A stretch of DNA of 64,000 nt from Curtobacterium poinsettiae (GTDB lineage Bacteria > Actinomycetota > Actinomycetes > Actinomycetales > Microbacteriaceae): NCBI RefSeq assembly GCF_025677645.1, contig NZ_CP106879.1:1-64000 (forward strand), in the 5' to 3' direction. How positions within the stretch are numbered: the first letter of the stretch is position 1; each line of letters begins with the position of its first letter. Shown piece after piece: positions 28,330 through 36,547 of this stretch. Made by a program: the position numbers and the translations under genes. The notes below the pieces were generated by a model. It searched no databases. It was given only the letters and a program-made list of their open reading frames with translations, and was not told the DNA's origin.

Positions 28330-28376
28330 GAGCAGCAGTGGTCGGGTCCGGCAGACGGACCAGACCACTGCTGCTC
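28330..28376 (+). terminator. GH2 terminator (nested hairpin)
   Basis: A perfect 14-bp outer stem (28330-28343 with 28363-28376, arm GAGCAGCAGTGGTC) encloses a second 6-bp stem (28345-28350 with 28356-28361). It lies 21 nt after the GH2 stop. Confidence 0.7.
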
Positions 28377-28459
28377 CCGCTCCACTCGGGTCGCCTCGCG
28401 CCGGGCGGGTGGCGACTCGCGATGCGGGGTGCGGCCCGCGGTCTGGGAGGATCGGGCGG

Positions 28460-29680
28460 GTGACGAACGTGGCGGAAGCGAGCCGGGCCTCCAGGCAGGG
28501 GTTCCGCAGCCTGCTGACCGGACGGCACAGCGCCTGGACCGCACCGCTGCTGATCTGGGCGGGCTCGCGGGTGGTCAGCACCGTGCTGCTGGCGACCGTG
28601 TACCTGCTGGCGACCGCGAACGGCTGGCCGTTCGCCTCGTACCGGCAGGATCCCTCGTTCTTCACGTTCTCGGGCTCGTGGGACGCATCGTTCTACCGGA
28701 TCATCGCCGAGCACGGGTACCCGGCGACACTGCCGACCGATGACTCCGGGCACGTCCTGCCGAACGCGTGGGCGTTCCTGCCGGTGTTCCCCGCCGTGGT
28801 GCGGGTCGTGATGACGCTGACCGGAGCGTCGTTCTGGGTCGCCGGGGTCGTGGTGGCGTCGATGGCCGGAGCGGGTGCCTGCGTGCTGCTGTACCGGCTG
28901 GTGCTCGCCGTCGGGTGCTCGCACCGGGCCCGCTGGGCGACCGGACTGTTCGCGTTCGCACCGACGGGGTTCCTGCTGCAGGTCGCCTACGCGGAGAGCC
29001 TGCTGCTCGTGCTGCTGTTCGGCGCCCTGCTCGCCCTGGTCCGGCGTCGGTACTGGCTGATCGCGCCGCTCGGTGTCGTGGCGGCGTTCACGAAGCCCGG
29101 GGTCCTCGCGCTGGCGCTGGCGTTGGCCGTGCACCTGGTCCTGCGGTGGGTGGCGTGGCGCCGGCAGCGGGACGCGTTCCCGTGGCGAGACCGGTTCGCG
29201 ATCGTGGTGTCGGGCCTGGTCGTCGCTGCTGCGGGGCTGGCGTGGCCCGTCATCGCGACGGCCGTGACGGGGCGCCCGAACGCGTACCTGGACACCGAGC
29301 TGTCGTGGTGGGTGGGGTTCGTCGGCCGCCAGCACTTCGCGCCGCTGACGCCGTGGTTCACGATGGCGTCGACGTGGCTCGGGCCGCTCGGCATCGTGCT
29401 CGTCGTGGTGGTGCTCGCCGGCGCCGTGTGGTTCTTCGCGCGCAGGAGCACCAGGGCCCTGGGCACCGACGTGCTCGCATTCACGGCCTCCTACGGGCTG
29501 TACCTGGTGGCGGTGTTCCTGCCGCAGCAGTCGTTGCCGCGGTTGCTCATGCCGATGGCGCCGCTGCTCGGCTCGGACGTCTTCGTGGGGACCCGGCGGC
29601 GGGCGGTGACGTGGCTGGTCGTCGGGGTGTGCCTGCAGCCGGTCGCGATCGTGCTGCTGTGGTTCCTCGGCTACCCGTGA
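28460..29680 (+). CDS. Multi-pass membrane protein, mannosyltransferase-like
   Basis: 406-aa integral membrane protein with about 9-10 hydrophobic segments. The first extracytoplasmic loop carries WDASFYRIIAEHGYP (about 75-89), which matches the PIG-V/GPI-mannosyltransferase-like GT-C proteins of Actinobacteria, where an acidic residue near WD lies in the active site. GTG at 28460 is preceded by GGGAGGA. The N-terminal segment ASRASRQ is encoded by a copy of the dispersed 11-mer (28483-28493). Predicted to use a polyprenol-linked sugar in envelope glycan or protein glycosylation; donor and acceptor unknown. Confidence 0.65.
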   Translation: MTNVAEASRASRQGFRSLLTGRHSAWTAPLLIWAGSRVVSTVLLATVYLLATANGWPFASYRQDPSFFTFSGSWDASFYRIIAEHGYPATLPTDDSGHVLPNAWAFLPVFPAVVRVVMTLTGASFWVAGVVVASMAGAGACVLLYRLVLAVGCSHRARWATGLFAFAPTGFLLQVAYAESLLLVLLFGALLALVRRRYWLIAPLGVVAAFTKPGVLALALALAVHLVLRWVAWRRQRDAFPWRDRFAIVVSGLVVAAAGLAWPVIATAVTGRPNAYLDTELSWWVGFVGRQHFAPLTPWFTMASTWLGPLGIVLVVVVLAGAVWFFARRSTRALGTDVLAFTASYGLYLVAVFLPQQSLPRLLMPMAPLLGSDVFVGTRRRAVTWLVVGVCLQPVAIVLLWFLGYP

Positions 29681-29701
29681 GCGGTGCGGTCATTCGGCTG
29701 T

Positions 29702-29771
29702 GCAAGACACCGGTGTTCGCCGGTTGCACACGCGCAGACCGCGGTGCGACGCGCGAACACCGGTGTCTTGC
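29702..29771. terminator. ACACCGGTGT palindromic element, copy 1
   Basis: A perfect 19-nt inverted repeat (29702-29720 with 29753-29771), each arm containing the self-complementary ACACCGGTGT. The 32-nt loop has an inner stem (GTTGCAC with GTGCGAC). It lies between convergent genes 21 nt after a stop codon and could terminate both. A related element lies at 37052-37121. Confidence 0.7.
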
Positions 29772-29779
29772 GGGCCGCG

Positions 29780-30832
29780 TCAGCGCTCCGCGTCGAAGGT
29801 GTGGAACCAGGCCGATCCACCGGGGTGCTGCACCGTGATCATCTCGTCGAGGTCGCGGTAGGGGCCGTCCTGGTTGTGGCTCGCCGACTTGATGCGGATG
29901 GTGCCGTCGGGCTCGGTGAAGACCTCGGACACGATGGTGGTGTGGTCCGGTGAGCCGTTGGCGTTCCAGTCGAAGAACACGATGTCGCCGACCCTGACCT
30001 TGTCGCGCTCGTCGGACGACCGCCGGGTGAGCCCGAACTCCGCCGCGTTGGTCTCGAGCCACGGGTCCATCGTCGGGCAGTAGGTCCACGTCGCACTGTG
30101 CTCGGCACCGGCCGCACGGTTGTACCAGTCGGACCGCTGCTCCCACCCGCGGGCGATGAGCGTCTGGCTGACGTAGTTCGCGCAGTCGCCACCGATGGGG
30201 TTCATCGTGCCGTACTCGGCGAGGTTGTAGTCCTTCCAGTACCGCATCGCGTAGGCGAGCTGCCGGTCGACGTCGGTCAGTGCCGCGTAGGCGAGGGTGG
30301 TCGAGGCGACCGCGCTGCCCGCAGCGGGCGTCGCTGCGGCGGTCGGCGTCGGCGTGGTGGTCGCGGTGTCCTGGGTGGCGCCGCTCTGCCCGTCGTTCGC
30401 GGCGCTGCCGTTGCCGTCGGAAGACCGGTTGACCGAGGGGCTCGGCTCGATCGACTCGGTGAAGAGTTCGACGTCGGCGTCACCGGCCGTGTACATCGCC
30501 TGGTGCGGGGCCGTGAAGGTCACCTTCGACGCGGTCGCTGTGACGTCGCGCGCAGCGACACCGCCGACGGTGACGCCCTTGACGGCGGCGAGTCCGGTCC
30601 CCGTCACGGTGATCGTGACGCCGCCGGCGAGTGGGACCTGAGCCGGAGTGACGGGCTTCGCCGTCGGGGTGGACGTTGCGTCCCCACCACCGGAGCTCCC
30701 GCGCCCGCCGCCCCTACCGTTGCCCGAGTCGCCGCCCTTGTCGCTGCCGGAGGAGCACGCCGCGACGGCGAGCCCGATCCCGGCGACACCGGCGAGGGAC
30801 AGGAGTGCGCGGCGGTTCATCGAGGCAGTCAT
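29780..30832 (-). CDS. Lipoprotein with TIG-like and amidase-type domains
   Basis: 350-aa exported lipoprotein. The signal peptide NRRALLSLAGVAGIGLAVAAC ends in a lipobox with the cysteine near residue 26, followed by a Gly/Ser/Asp linker. Residues about 55-125 look like an IPT/TIG immunoglobulin fold (PLAGGVTITVTGTGLAAVKG). After a Thr/Pro-rich linker, residues about 185-350 match the putative amidase domain (Amidase_6): YAMRYWKDYNLAEY, then GGDCANYVSQ with the likely catalytic cysteine, and HTTIVSEV with a histidine. Probably cleaves cell-wall peptides. ATG at 30832 was chosen; ATG at 30820 is equally possible. Confidence 0.8.
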   Translation of the reverse strand: MTASMNRRALLSLAGVAGIGLAVAACSSGSDKGGDSGNGRGGGRGSSGGGDATSTPTAKPVTPAQVPLAGGVTITVTGTGLAAVKGVTVGGVAARDVTATASKVTFTAPHQAMYTAGDADVELFTESIEPSPSVNRSSDGNGSAANDGQSGATQDTATTTPTPTAAATPAAGSAVASTTLAYAALTDVDRQLAYAMRYWKDYNLAEYGTMNPIGGDCANYVSQTLIARGWEQRSDWYNRAAGAEHSATWTYCPTMDPWLETNAAEFGLTRRSSDERDKVRVGDIVFFDWNANGSPDHTTIVSEVFTEPDGTIRIKSASHNQDGPYRDLDEMITVQHPGGSAWFHTFDAER

Positions 30833-30841
30833 GACACGACC

Positions 30842-30847
30842 AGCGTA
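30842..30847 (-). promoter_or_regulatory. -10 element of the TIG/amidase gene
   Basis: TACGCT on the minus strand, 9 nt before ATG 30832, consistent with leaderless transcription. No clear -35. Confidence 0.35.
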
Positions 30848-30937
30848 AGCGACACCTCCGTCGTTCCGACACGGCATGATCGTGTTCGGGGGCGAGCGTC
30901 CTCCGTGTCCCAGCGGACCCGTTCGGAAGGAACACAC

Positions 30938-31321
30938 ATGCCCGAGAGCCACGACTTCTTCGTCGCCACCGATCCCGAGACCGCCCGTGCGCAGGTGCGC
31001 GAGGCCCTGGCCCGCGAGGGCTACACCGTCGACGACGCCGAGCAGGGTGCACTCCGCGCGACCCGCGGCAGCCTCGGCCTGACGCTGCTCATCGGTGGGA
31101 TGGCGAACGACCGCACGTTCCACACCCGGCTGGACGTGCAGATCATGATCGCCCCGGACGGCCGGACCGTCGCCCGACTGCTGCGCGGCTCGGGCAAGTC
31201 CGCGATCAAGGGCGGCGCGCTCGGCATCTCGCGCGGCAACCGTGCCTTCGAGCAGGCAGCGAACGCGATCCACACCACCTTCGCGCAGTCCGGCGTGCTG
31301 ACGGAGAGCATCGCCGGCTGA
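30938..31321 (+). CDS. Conserved small protein, function unknown
   Basis: 127-aa soluble protein with no motif I recognise. Sequence alternates amphipathic helix (ETARAQVREALAREGY) and beta segments (GLTLLIGGMANDRTFHTRLDVQIMI), so it could be a small alpha/beta domain. The ATG is preceded by GGAAGGA. Divergent from the TIG/amidase lipoprotein and ended by the palindrome at 31358-31405. Confidence 0.75.
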   Translation: MPESHDFFVATDPETARAQVREALAREGYTVDDAEQGALRATRGSLGLTLLIGGMANDRTFHTRLDVQIMIAPDGRTVARLLRGSGKSAIKGGALGISRGNRAFEQAANAIHTTFAQSGVLTESIAG

Positions 31322-31357
31322 CACGTCGACCTCGGGGACGGGCCCACGCGACCCCCA

Positions 31358-31405
31358 GACGGACGGGAGGCCCGGTGCCAGCTGGCACCGGGCCTCCCGT
31401 CCGTC
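31358..31405. terminator. Perfect 48-nt palindrome, bidirectional terminator (GGAGGC family)
   Basis: A perfect palindrome (arm 31358-31381, mirror 31382-31405) with no loop bases in the DNA. It contains GGGAGGCCCGG and its mirror. It lies between convergent genes ending at 31321 and 31427. Confidence 0.8.
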
Positions 31406-31426
31406 GGTCAGTTCAGGTCAGGTCGA

Positions 31427-32254
31427 TCAGGTGCAGGAGACGTTGCGGTCGATGGTGCCGGAGCCGTAGGGCACCTCGACCTGGACCATCGCGATGGTGC
31501 CGCCGGGCAGCGGGGTGCCGGAGCAGGCCTTCCGCGCCTTGGTGACCGTGCTCCGGCCGAGCGCGATCCAGTTCGAGCGACCGTAGAGCGGGCTGTTCGA
31601 CTTGACCGTGCCGGCGATGGTCTTCCACTGCGAACCGGTCGAGTAGAGGCCGATCCGCTTGATGCCGGCGGTCTTGAGCCCGACGATCATGCCCTGCATC
31701 GCCGCGCGGTTCTGGGCGGTGTCACGCTGGTACGACAGACCCGTCTCGACGTCGATCCACCAGCGGTAGGCGGACGGGTTCGGGACACCACGGCTCTGGA
31801 CGTCGTCGTACCCGCGCGCGTAGCCGTACATGAACGAGCACGCCAGGGTGACCTGCTTCTTGCCGCCCTTGGTCACGCACTTGCCGAACGGGTTGGTGGG
31901 CACCGTGCCCTGGTAGCGGTTCGACGTGGGCCAGACCGACGCCTTGAGACCCGGGTTGGCGAACAGCGCGTACAGCTGCGTCTTCGGCTGGGCCGAACCC
32001 CCGACGGACTTCGCCGACCAGGCGAGCTGTTCGGCGAGGCACGGGTTCGTGGTGTTGCCGAGGGACTCGTTGACGCCCACGATGCCGAACGCCTGGTCGG
32101 TCGGCACCTGGCTGCCGCACTGCGGCCAGGAGATGTCGACACCCAGCGGCGTGACCGCTGCGGATGCGCCCGACGACGGGCCGGCGACGGCGATGCCGGC
32201 GGCCACCACCACCGTGGTCGCGATGGTCGCGACGAGACGACTGATACGGAACAT
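31427..32254 (-). CDS. Secreted GH25-like / DUF1906-like protein
   Basis: 275-aa exported protein with a cleavable signal peptide (hydrophobic core VATIATTVVVAAGIAVAG, about 8-25). The mature part begins LGVDISWPQCG and has a second acidic motif RWWIDVETGLSY, placed like the acidic residues of GH25-type TIM-barrel muramidases; the repeated Trp/Tyr and Gly pattern agrees. Four to six cysteines suggest disulfides. Activity on peptidoglycan is inferred only. ATG at 32254 puts the signal peptide directly at the N-terminus. Confidence 0.6.
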   Translation of the reverse strand: MFRISRLVATIATTVVVAAGIAVAGPSSGASAAVTPLGVDISWPQCGSQVPTDQAFGIVGVNESLGNTTNPCLAEQLAWSAKSVGGSAQPKTQLYALFANPGLKASVWPTSNRYQGTVPTNPFGKCVTKGGKKQVTLACSFMYGYARGYDDVQSRGVPNPSAYRWWIDVETGLSYQRDTAQNRAAMQGMIVGLKTAGIKRIGLYSTGSQWKTIAGTVKSNSPLYGRSNWIALGRSTVTKARKACSGTPLPGGTIAMVQVEVPYGSGTIDRNVSCT

Positions 32255-32415
32255 GCTCTCCCCCTGATCGGGCCGAACCGGTCGGCCGCGCCCCACCGGC
32301 GCACGGGGAGTCTAGGGCGGTGCGTCGGACAACACACCACCCCTGTCCGTGAACTGTGTCCAACGGTGCACCCGAGTGGGCCTGTGGAGGACGATCGCCC
32401 CGAAACGGCCGGCAA

Positions 32416-32453
32416 CGAGAACGGCCCGGAACCTGGGTTCCGGGCCGTTCTCG
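32416..32453 (-). terminator. tRNA-Ala terminator
   Basis: A perfect 17-bp stem (32416-32432 with 32437-32453) with a CTGG loop, 12 nt past the CCA end of the tRNA gene on the minus strand. Confidence 0.75.
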
Positions 32454-32464
32454 TGGTTGCCACC

Positions 32465-32540
32465 TGGTGGAGCTAAGGGGATTCGAACCCCTGACCTTCT
32501 CATTGCGAACGAGACGCGCTACCAACTGCGCCATAGCCCC
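32465..32540 (-). tRNA. tRNA-Ala (anticodon CGC)
   Basis: The minus strand folds as a full cloverleaf: acceptor GGGGCTA with TAGCTCC, D arm GCGC...GCGC, anticodon stem TCTCG with TGAGA around loop TTCGCAA (anticodon CGC, reads GCG), T arm AGGGG-TTCGAAT-CCCCT. The discriminator base is A and CCA is encoded. Confidence 0.96.
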
Positions 32541-32552
32541 AAGTGCTCGATC

Positions 32553-32582
32553 ACATTAGCACCCCCGGTCGGCCCAGCCGAA
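32553..32582 (-). promoter_or_regulatory. tRNA-Ala promoter
   Basis: -35 TTCGGC (32577-32582), 18-bp spacer, -10 TAATGT (32553-32558) on the minus strand, 12 nt before the mature 5' end of the tRNA. Confidence 0.55.
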
Positions 32583-32613
32583 ATCGCAGGTGGCCCGTCG
32601 GGCGTGCCGCGGG

Positions 32614-33723
32614 TCAGACCGCGCGGCGCCGTCGCATGATCGCGTCGAGGTCGGCCTGCTGGTAGGCGTCGTCGTCGAGGACCCCCATGCCGGCCCACTT
32701 GCTCGGCGGACCGGCCGGAGCGGCGGGTGCGTCGGCAGCAGGAGCAGCAGCAGCAGCAGAGGCAGCGGCAGCAGGAGCAGCGGGCGCCCGCAGCCCGAGC
32801 CGCTCGGCCAGACGCCCCTGGTCGTGCGCGGACAGCGACGCCGCAGCCTCTTCGAGTTCGGGTCGCATCCGCGACACCCGTGCCAGTGACGGGTCGGACT
32901 CGCCGGCGCGGATGGCCGAGGCTTCGGCCTCGGCTTCCGCCTTGGCCGCAGCGACGCGCTCCTTCAGCCGGGCGGCGAGTTCCGCCGACGATTCGGGCGA
33001 CGCGGCCGGTGCTGTCGGCCGCTCCACGTAGAGGGGCTTGGGCACGTGGTTCGGGGTCCACGAGCGGTCTGCTGCGGGCTCGGCAGGCTGCTCGGTCGAC
33101 AGGGGCGGTGCCGGGTCCGTCCATGCGGTGGACGGCCGGGAGGCGCGGGTCGCGCCCGTCTCGGCGGCCGCGAGACGCTGCTTCCGCGCCGTCGCCACCT
33201 GGTGCAGCTGGGCCAGGACCGCTGCGGACCCACCGGCGGCGACGAGTCCGGCGACACCGACGAGCCAGAGCGACGGTGCAGCGACGAAGACCACGAGGGC
33301 CACGACGATGCCGAGCGTGCCGAACAGGGTCGCCCCGAGCCGGGAACGGCGCATGCGCATCGCGGTCAGGGCCGGCACGGCGGACGCCCGCTCGAGCACG
33401 GGGGCCTGCTCGGCCAGGCGGCGGGTGATCTCACGCTGCCGCGCGGCCTCGTGGGCTCGGACGATGGCGGTGCGCTTGGCCTCTTCGGACCGGGCGACGC
33501 GCTGCGCCTGGGCGAGGGACTTCGCGTTCATCTCGATGCGGACCTCGTCCGGCAGCTCGGCGGTCTGCGCGAGGATCCGGAGGGTCTGCTGCAGCCGGAT
33601 GGCGTTCCGCTCGGTGGCCAGGTACTGGCGACGGGCGGCCCACGACGGCATCAGGTAGACGAGCCAGAGGACGGCCGCGACGAGCAGGACGATGCCGCCA
33701 CCCCACGAGCCGATTCCTGCCAT
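32614..33723 (-). CDS. Membrane-anchored coiled-coil protein, function unknown
   Basis: 369-aa protein. One membrane span at the N-terminus (WGGGIVLLVAAVLWLVYLMP, about 7-26), an Arg/Glu/Gln-rich region likely to form a coiled coil (about 30-115), then a pair of membrane segments (about 135-185: LFGTLGIVVALVVFVAAPSL and VGVAGLVAAGGSAAV). The C-terminal half is low-complexity and Ala/Glu/Lys-rich, with a poly-Ala stretch near 325, and ends in MRRRRAV. The family is common in Actinobacteria but I know no function. ATG 33723 puts the first span at the N-terminus. Confidence 0.75.
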   Translation of the reverse strand: MAGIGSWGGGIVLLVAAVLWLVYLMPSWAARRQYLATERNAIRLQQTLRILAQTAELPDEVRIEMNAKSLAQAQRVARSEEAKRTAIVRAHEAARQREITRRLAEQAPVLERASAVPALTAMRMRRSRLGATLFGTLGIVVALVVFVAAPSLWLVGVAGLVAAGGSAAVLAQLHQVATARKQRLAAAETGATRASRPSTAWTDPAPPLSTEQPAEPAADRSWTPNHVPKPLYVERPTAPAASPESSAELAARLKERVAAAKAEAEAEASAIRAGESDPSLARVSRMRPELEEAAASLSAHDQGRLAERLGLRAPAAPAAAASAAAAAPAADAPAAPAGPPSKWAGMGVLDDDAYQQADLDAIMRRRRAV

Positions 33724-33841
33724 GCGAACACGGTAGGGGCGGCGGTTCCCGCGCCGCGTCATTGCCGGACGCGTGTTGCGCGTGTCGGGGCGGAATCCGT
33801 GGGAGACGAGCCGCGCCTCCAGGCCCGTCGGACCCGGGACG

Positions 33842-34501
33842 TCAGATGCGGGGCGTCGTGTCCAGCGGCAGTGCCGCCTCGTCGCGTGCGGCGAGCGGAA
33901 CGGTCCCCGCGCCGGGCGGCACCCGCCCCTGGACCCAGCGCTCGAGGACGCCCCCGCGGACCTCCTCCGCCACCAGCGCGAAGCAGAAGTGGTCGCGCCA
34001 GTCCCCGTTGATGTGGATGTACCGGCGACGGAGTCCCTCGTACCGGAAGCCGAGCTTCTCGACGACGCGCAGGCTCGGGGCGTTCTCCGGCCGGATGCAG
34101 ATCTCGATCCGGTGCACGCCGAGCGAGCGGAAGCAGTGGTCGACGGCGAGGGCGACCGAGATCGGCGTCACGTTGTGGCCGGCGGCGTCCTCGACGACCC
34201 AGTAGCCGATGGAGGCACTCGCGAGCGAGCCGTAGGAGATGCCGGAGACGTTGAGCTGCCCGACGAAGCGGCCGTCGAGCTCCATCGCGAACGGGAGTCC
34301 GAGTCCCGCGCGGGCGTTGGCCTGGAGCGCGCGGATGCTGCCCCGGACGTCGGTGGAGACGTGTCCGGAGGGGTTCGTGGCCTCCCAGGTGCGGAGCCAC
34401 GAGCGGTTCGTCGCGAGCGCCGCGTCGAGGTCGCGGGTGTCGCGGAGCCGGAGGGGCCGGATGGTGACCCGCCCGTGGGACAGGGTCGGGATCGTCGTCA
34501 T
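33842..34501 (-). CDS. RimJ/RimL-type GNAT acetyltransferase
   Basis: 219-aa acetyltransferase that moves an acetyl group from acetyl-CoA to an amino group. The N-terminus (VTIRPLRLRDTRDL, about 11-24) and the segments GYWVVEDAAGHNVTPISVALAVDHCFRSLGVHRIEICI (about 98-135) and NAPSLRVVEKLGF match the ribosomal-protein-N-acetyltransferase subfamily. It lies upstream of the coiled-coil membrane protein in the same direction. The substrate is unknown. Confidence 0.88.
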   Translation of the reverse strand: MTTIPTLSHGRVTIRPLRLRDTRDLDAALATNRSWLRTWEATNPSGHVSTDVRGSIRALQANARAGLGLPFAMELDGRFVGQLNVSGISYGSLASASIGYWVVEDAAGHNVTPISVALAVDHCFRSLGVHRIEICIRPENAPSLRVVEKLGFRYEGLRRRYIHINGDWRDHFCFALVAEEVRGGVLERWVQGRVPPGAGTVPLAARDEAALPLDTTPRI

Positions 34502-34544
34502 CGATGGGTTCCTCCGGGGTCCCGCCGCTGTGCGGGACGGGGTG

Positions 34545-34582
34545 TCCCGCCCGGGTCCGTGGTGTGACGGACCCGGGCGGGA
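34545..34582 (-). terminator. galU terminator
   Basis: A perfect 15-bp stem (34545-34559 with 34568-34582, arm TCCCGCCCGGGTCCG) and an 8-nt loop, 8 nt past the galU stop. Confidence 0.75.
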
Positions 34583-34589
34583 TGGCCGA

Positions 34590-35480
34590 CTATTCGCCCG
34601 CGTTGAACTCCTTCAGCCACGACTTGAGGTCGGGGCCGAGGTCATCGCGGTCCGAGGCGAGCTGCACGATCGCCTTGATGTAGTCGAGTTTGTCACCGGT
34701 GTCGTACCGGCGTCCACGGAAGACGACGCCGTACACGCCGCCGGTCCACTCCTCGGCGCTCGCCATCTTCATGAGCGCGTCGGTCAGCTGGATCTCGCCG
34801 CCCTTGCCCGGCTCCTGCTTCTCGAGGACGTCGAAGACCTCGGGACGGATGACGTAGCGGCCGATGATGGCCAGGTTCGAGGGTGCCTCGCCCTGCGGGG
34901 GCTTCTCGACGAGCCCGGTGATCTTCACCACGTCGTCGGTGTCGGTCGGCTCGACCGTGGCGATGCCGTACAGGTGGGTCTGCGACTCGGGGACCTCGAG
35001 CAGGGCCACGATGGTGGCGTTCTTCTCGCCCTGGACCTCGATCATGCGCTTGAGGAGCGGGTCGCGGGCGTCGATGATGTCGTCACCGAGGAGCACGGCG
35101 AACGGCTCGCGGCCCACGTGCATCTTGGCGCGGAGCACCGCGTGGCCGAGGCCGAGCGGGTCGCCCTGTCGCACGTAGTGCATGTCGGCGAGGTCCGTCG
35201 ACTGGTTCACCTTCTGCAGCTTCTCGTGGTCGCCCTTCTTGCGGAGGGTCTCCTCGAGCTCCGACACGTGGTCGAAGTGGTTCTCGAGCGCGTTCTTGTT
35301 GCGCCCGGTGATCATCAGCACGTCGGTCAGCCCGGCGCCGACAGCCTCTTCCACCACGTACTGGATGGCCGGCTTGTCGACGACGGGGAGCATCTCCTTC
35401 GGCATCGCCTTGGTCGCGGGGAGGAAGCGGGTACCCAGCCCTGCGGCCGGGATCACCGCCTTCGAAATCTGGAAGCCCAT
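34590..35480 (-). CDS. galU: UTP-glucose-1-phosphate uridylyltransferase
   Basis: Makes UDP-glucose from UTP and glucose 1-phosphate for envelope glycans and glycolipids. The 296-aa protein has the nucleotide-binding signature AAGLGTRFLPATKAMPKEML (about 12-31), the lysine/aspartate motifs VLLGDDII and VEKPP, and GRYVIRPEVFDVL. ATG at 35480 gives the normal length. A TACGGT (35487-35492) lies 6 nt upstream, so the mRNA is probably leaderless. Divergent from the cyclo-ligase gene. Confidence 0.95.
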   Translation of the reverse strand: MGFQISKAVIPAAGLGTRFLPATKAMPKEMLPVVDKPAIQYVVEEAVGAGLTDVLMITGRNKNALENHFDHVSELEETLRKKGDHEKLQKVNQSTDLADMHYVRQGDPLGLGHAVLRAKMHVGREPFAVLLGDDIIDARDPLLKRMIEVQGEKNATIVALLEVPESQTHLYGIATVEPTDTDDVVKITGLVEKPPQGEAPSNLAIIGRYVIRPEVFDVLEKQEPGKGGEIQLTDALMKMASAEEWTGGVYGVVFRGRRYDTGDKLDYIKAIVQLASDRDDLGPDLKSWLKEFNAGE

Positions 35481-35486
35481 GGTCAG

Positions 35487-35587
35487 ACCGTATCCGATCC
35501 CCCTTTCGAGGGCATGTCGTCGCTCCGGGGGACACGGCACCCCGCGGGTTCCCGGCGGGAAGCCGCAACCGTACCCCTCGGTAGACT
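35487..35587. promoter_or_regulatory. Divergent galU / cyclo-ligase promoter region
   Basis: Minus-strand -10 TACGGT (35487-35492) sits 6 nt before the galU ATG and plus-strand -10 TAGACT (35582-35587) sits 7 nt before the cyclo-ligase ATG. Both predict leaderless mRNAs. No strong -35 hexamers were found. Confidence 0.45.
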
Positions 35588-35594
35588 CCTGCGC

Positions 35595-36179
35595 ATGATC
35601 GCCGATCTCGGGAACGAGAAGCGCGCCCTGCGAGCCGAACTCCGGCAGCGGCGGCGCACCCGGACCACGACCGAACGCGACGCGGACACCCAGACCCTGA
35701 CCGCGACCCTGCAGCGCTTCGTCGAGGAGCGCCAGGTGACGTCCCTCGCCCTGTACCTGTCCGCCCCGGACGAGCCGAACGTCCGGCCGTTCCTGAACTG
35801 GGCGTTCGGGCAGGGCCTCCGCGTGCTGCTGCCGGTCACCCGCGAGGACGGCCTGCTCGACTGGGCCGTGGGCGACGGCGAGAGCGAGACCGAGAGCGTG
35901 CTCGGCCTGCCCGAGGTCGTCGGCGAGGTCCTGTCCCCGCTCGCGATCAACGACGTCGACGCGATCCTCGCCCCGGCGGCGGCGGTCGGGCACGACGGCG
36001 TCCGCATGGGCTGGGGGCGCGGCTACTACGACAAGACCCTCGGGTCCATGGCGAACCGCCCGCCCGTCTATGCTGTGATCTTCGACGCGGAGTACCTCGA
36101 CGAGGTCCCGCGCGAACCCCACGACGAACCCGTCGACGGCATCATCACGCCGTCGCGCATCATCACGTTCCGGAGCTGA
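35595..36179 (+). CDS. 5-formyltetrahydrofolate cyclo-ligase
   Basis: Converts 5-formyl-THF to 5,10-methenyl-THF with ATP, returning a stored folate to one-carbon metabolism. The 194-aa protein has the N-terminal basic helix (NEKRALRAELRQRRR), YLSAPDEPNVRP, and the substrate/Mg signature RMGWGRGYYDK (about 135-145). ATG 35595 is set by length and by the TAGACT box 7 nt upstream. Followed by the FmdB-type gene after a single base. Confidence 0.93.
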   Translation: MIADLGNEKRALRAELRQRRRTRTTTERDADTQTLTATLQRFVEERQVTSLALYLSAPDEPNVRPFLNWAFGQGLRVLLPVTREDGLLDWAVGDGESETESVLGLPEVVGEVLSPLAINDVDAILAPAAAVGHDGVRMGWGRGYYDKTLGSMANRPPVYAVIFDAEYLDEVPREPHDEPVDGIITPSRIITFRS

Positions 36180-36180
36180 C

Positions 36181-36471
36181 GTGCCCATCTACTCGTACCG
36201 TTGCACCGAGTGCGACAACGCGTTCGACATCAAGCAGTCCTTCTCCGACGCCACCCTGACGGAGTGCCCGGTCTGCGGCGGCGTCCTGCGCAAGGTGTTC
36301 TCCCCCGTCGGCGTGACCTTCAACGGCGGCGGCTTCTACCGCACCGACTCGCGCCCGACCCCGGGATCCGAGGGCTCGTCGAGCACCCCCGCGAAGTCCG
36401 AACCGAAGACGGCCGAGCCGGCGAAGAAAGCCGAGTCGAAGCCGAGCACGCCGAAGCCCGCATCGTCCTGA
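36181..36471 (+). CDS. FmdB-type zinc-ribbon protein
   Basis: 96-aa protein with the FmdB zinc ribbon MPIYSYRCTECDNAF...CPVCGG (CxxC pairs at about 8-11 and 29-32), followed by a flexible Pro/Lys/Ser-rich tail. Starts with GTG one base after the cyclo-ligase stop. The family is often called a regulatory protein, but its role is not established. It lies just before mscL, a conserved actinobacterial arrangement. Confidence 0.88.
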   Translation: MPIYSYRCTECDNAFDIKQSFSDATLTECPVCGGVLRKVFSPVGVTFNGGGFYRTDSRPTPGSEGSSSTPAKSEPKTAEPAKKAESKPSTPKPASS

Positions 36472-36497
36472 CGCGGACTGCGCTCCCCGGATAGGTT
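36468..36497 (+). promoter_or_regulatory. mscL promoter candidate
   Basis: -35 CTGACG (36468-36473, overlapping the stop of the FmdB gene), 18-bp spacer, -10 TAGGTT (36492-36497). It leaves a leader of about 45 nt with GGAAGGAGA just before the mscL ATG. Confidence 0.45.
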
Positions 36498-36547
36498 GGG
36501 CGCGTCGCCACCCGGCGGCCGTCCTCGACCCGGAAGGAGACCCTCGC

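Noticed and set aside
29702..29771. LacI-type operator for the ACACCGGTGT element.
   Set aside because: It lies after stop codons between convergent genes, where an operator would control nothing; terminator or REP-like use is more likely.
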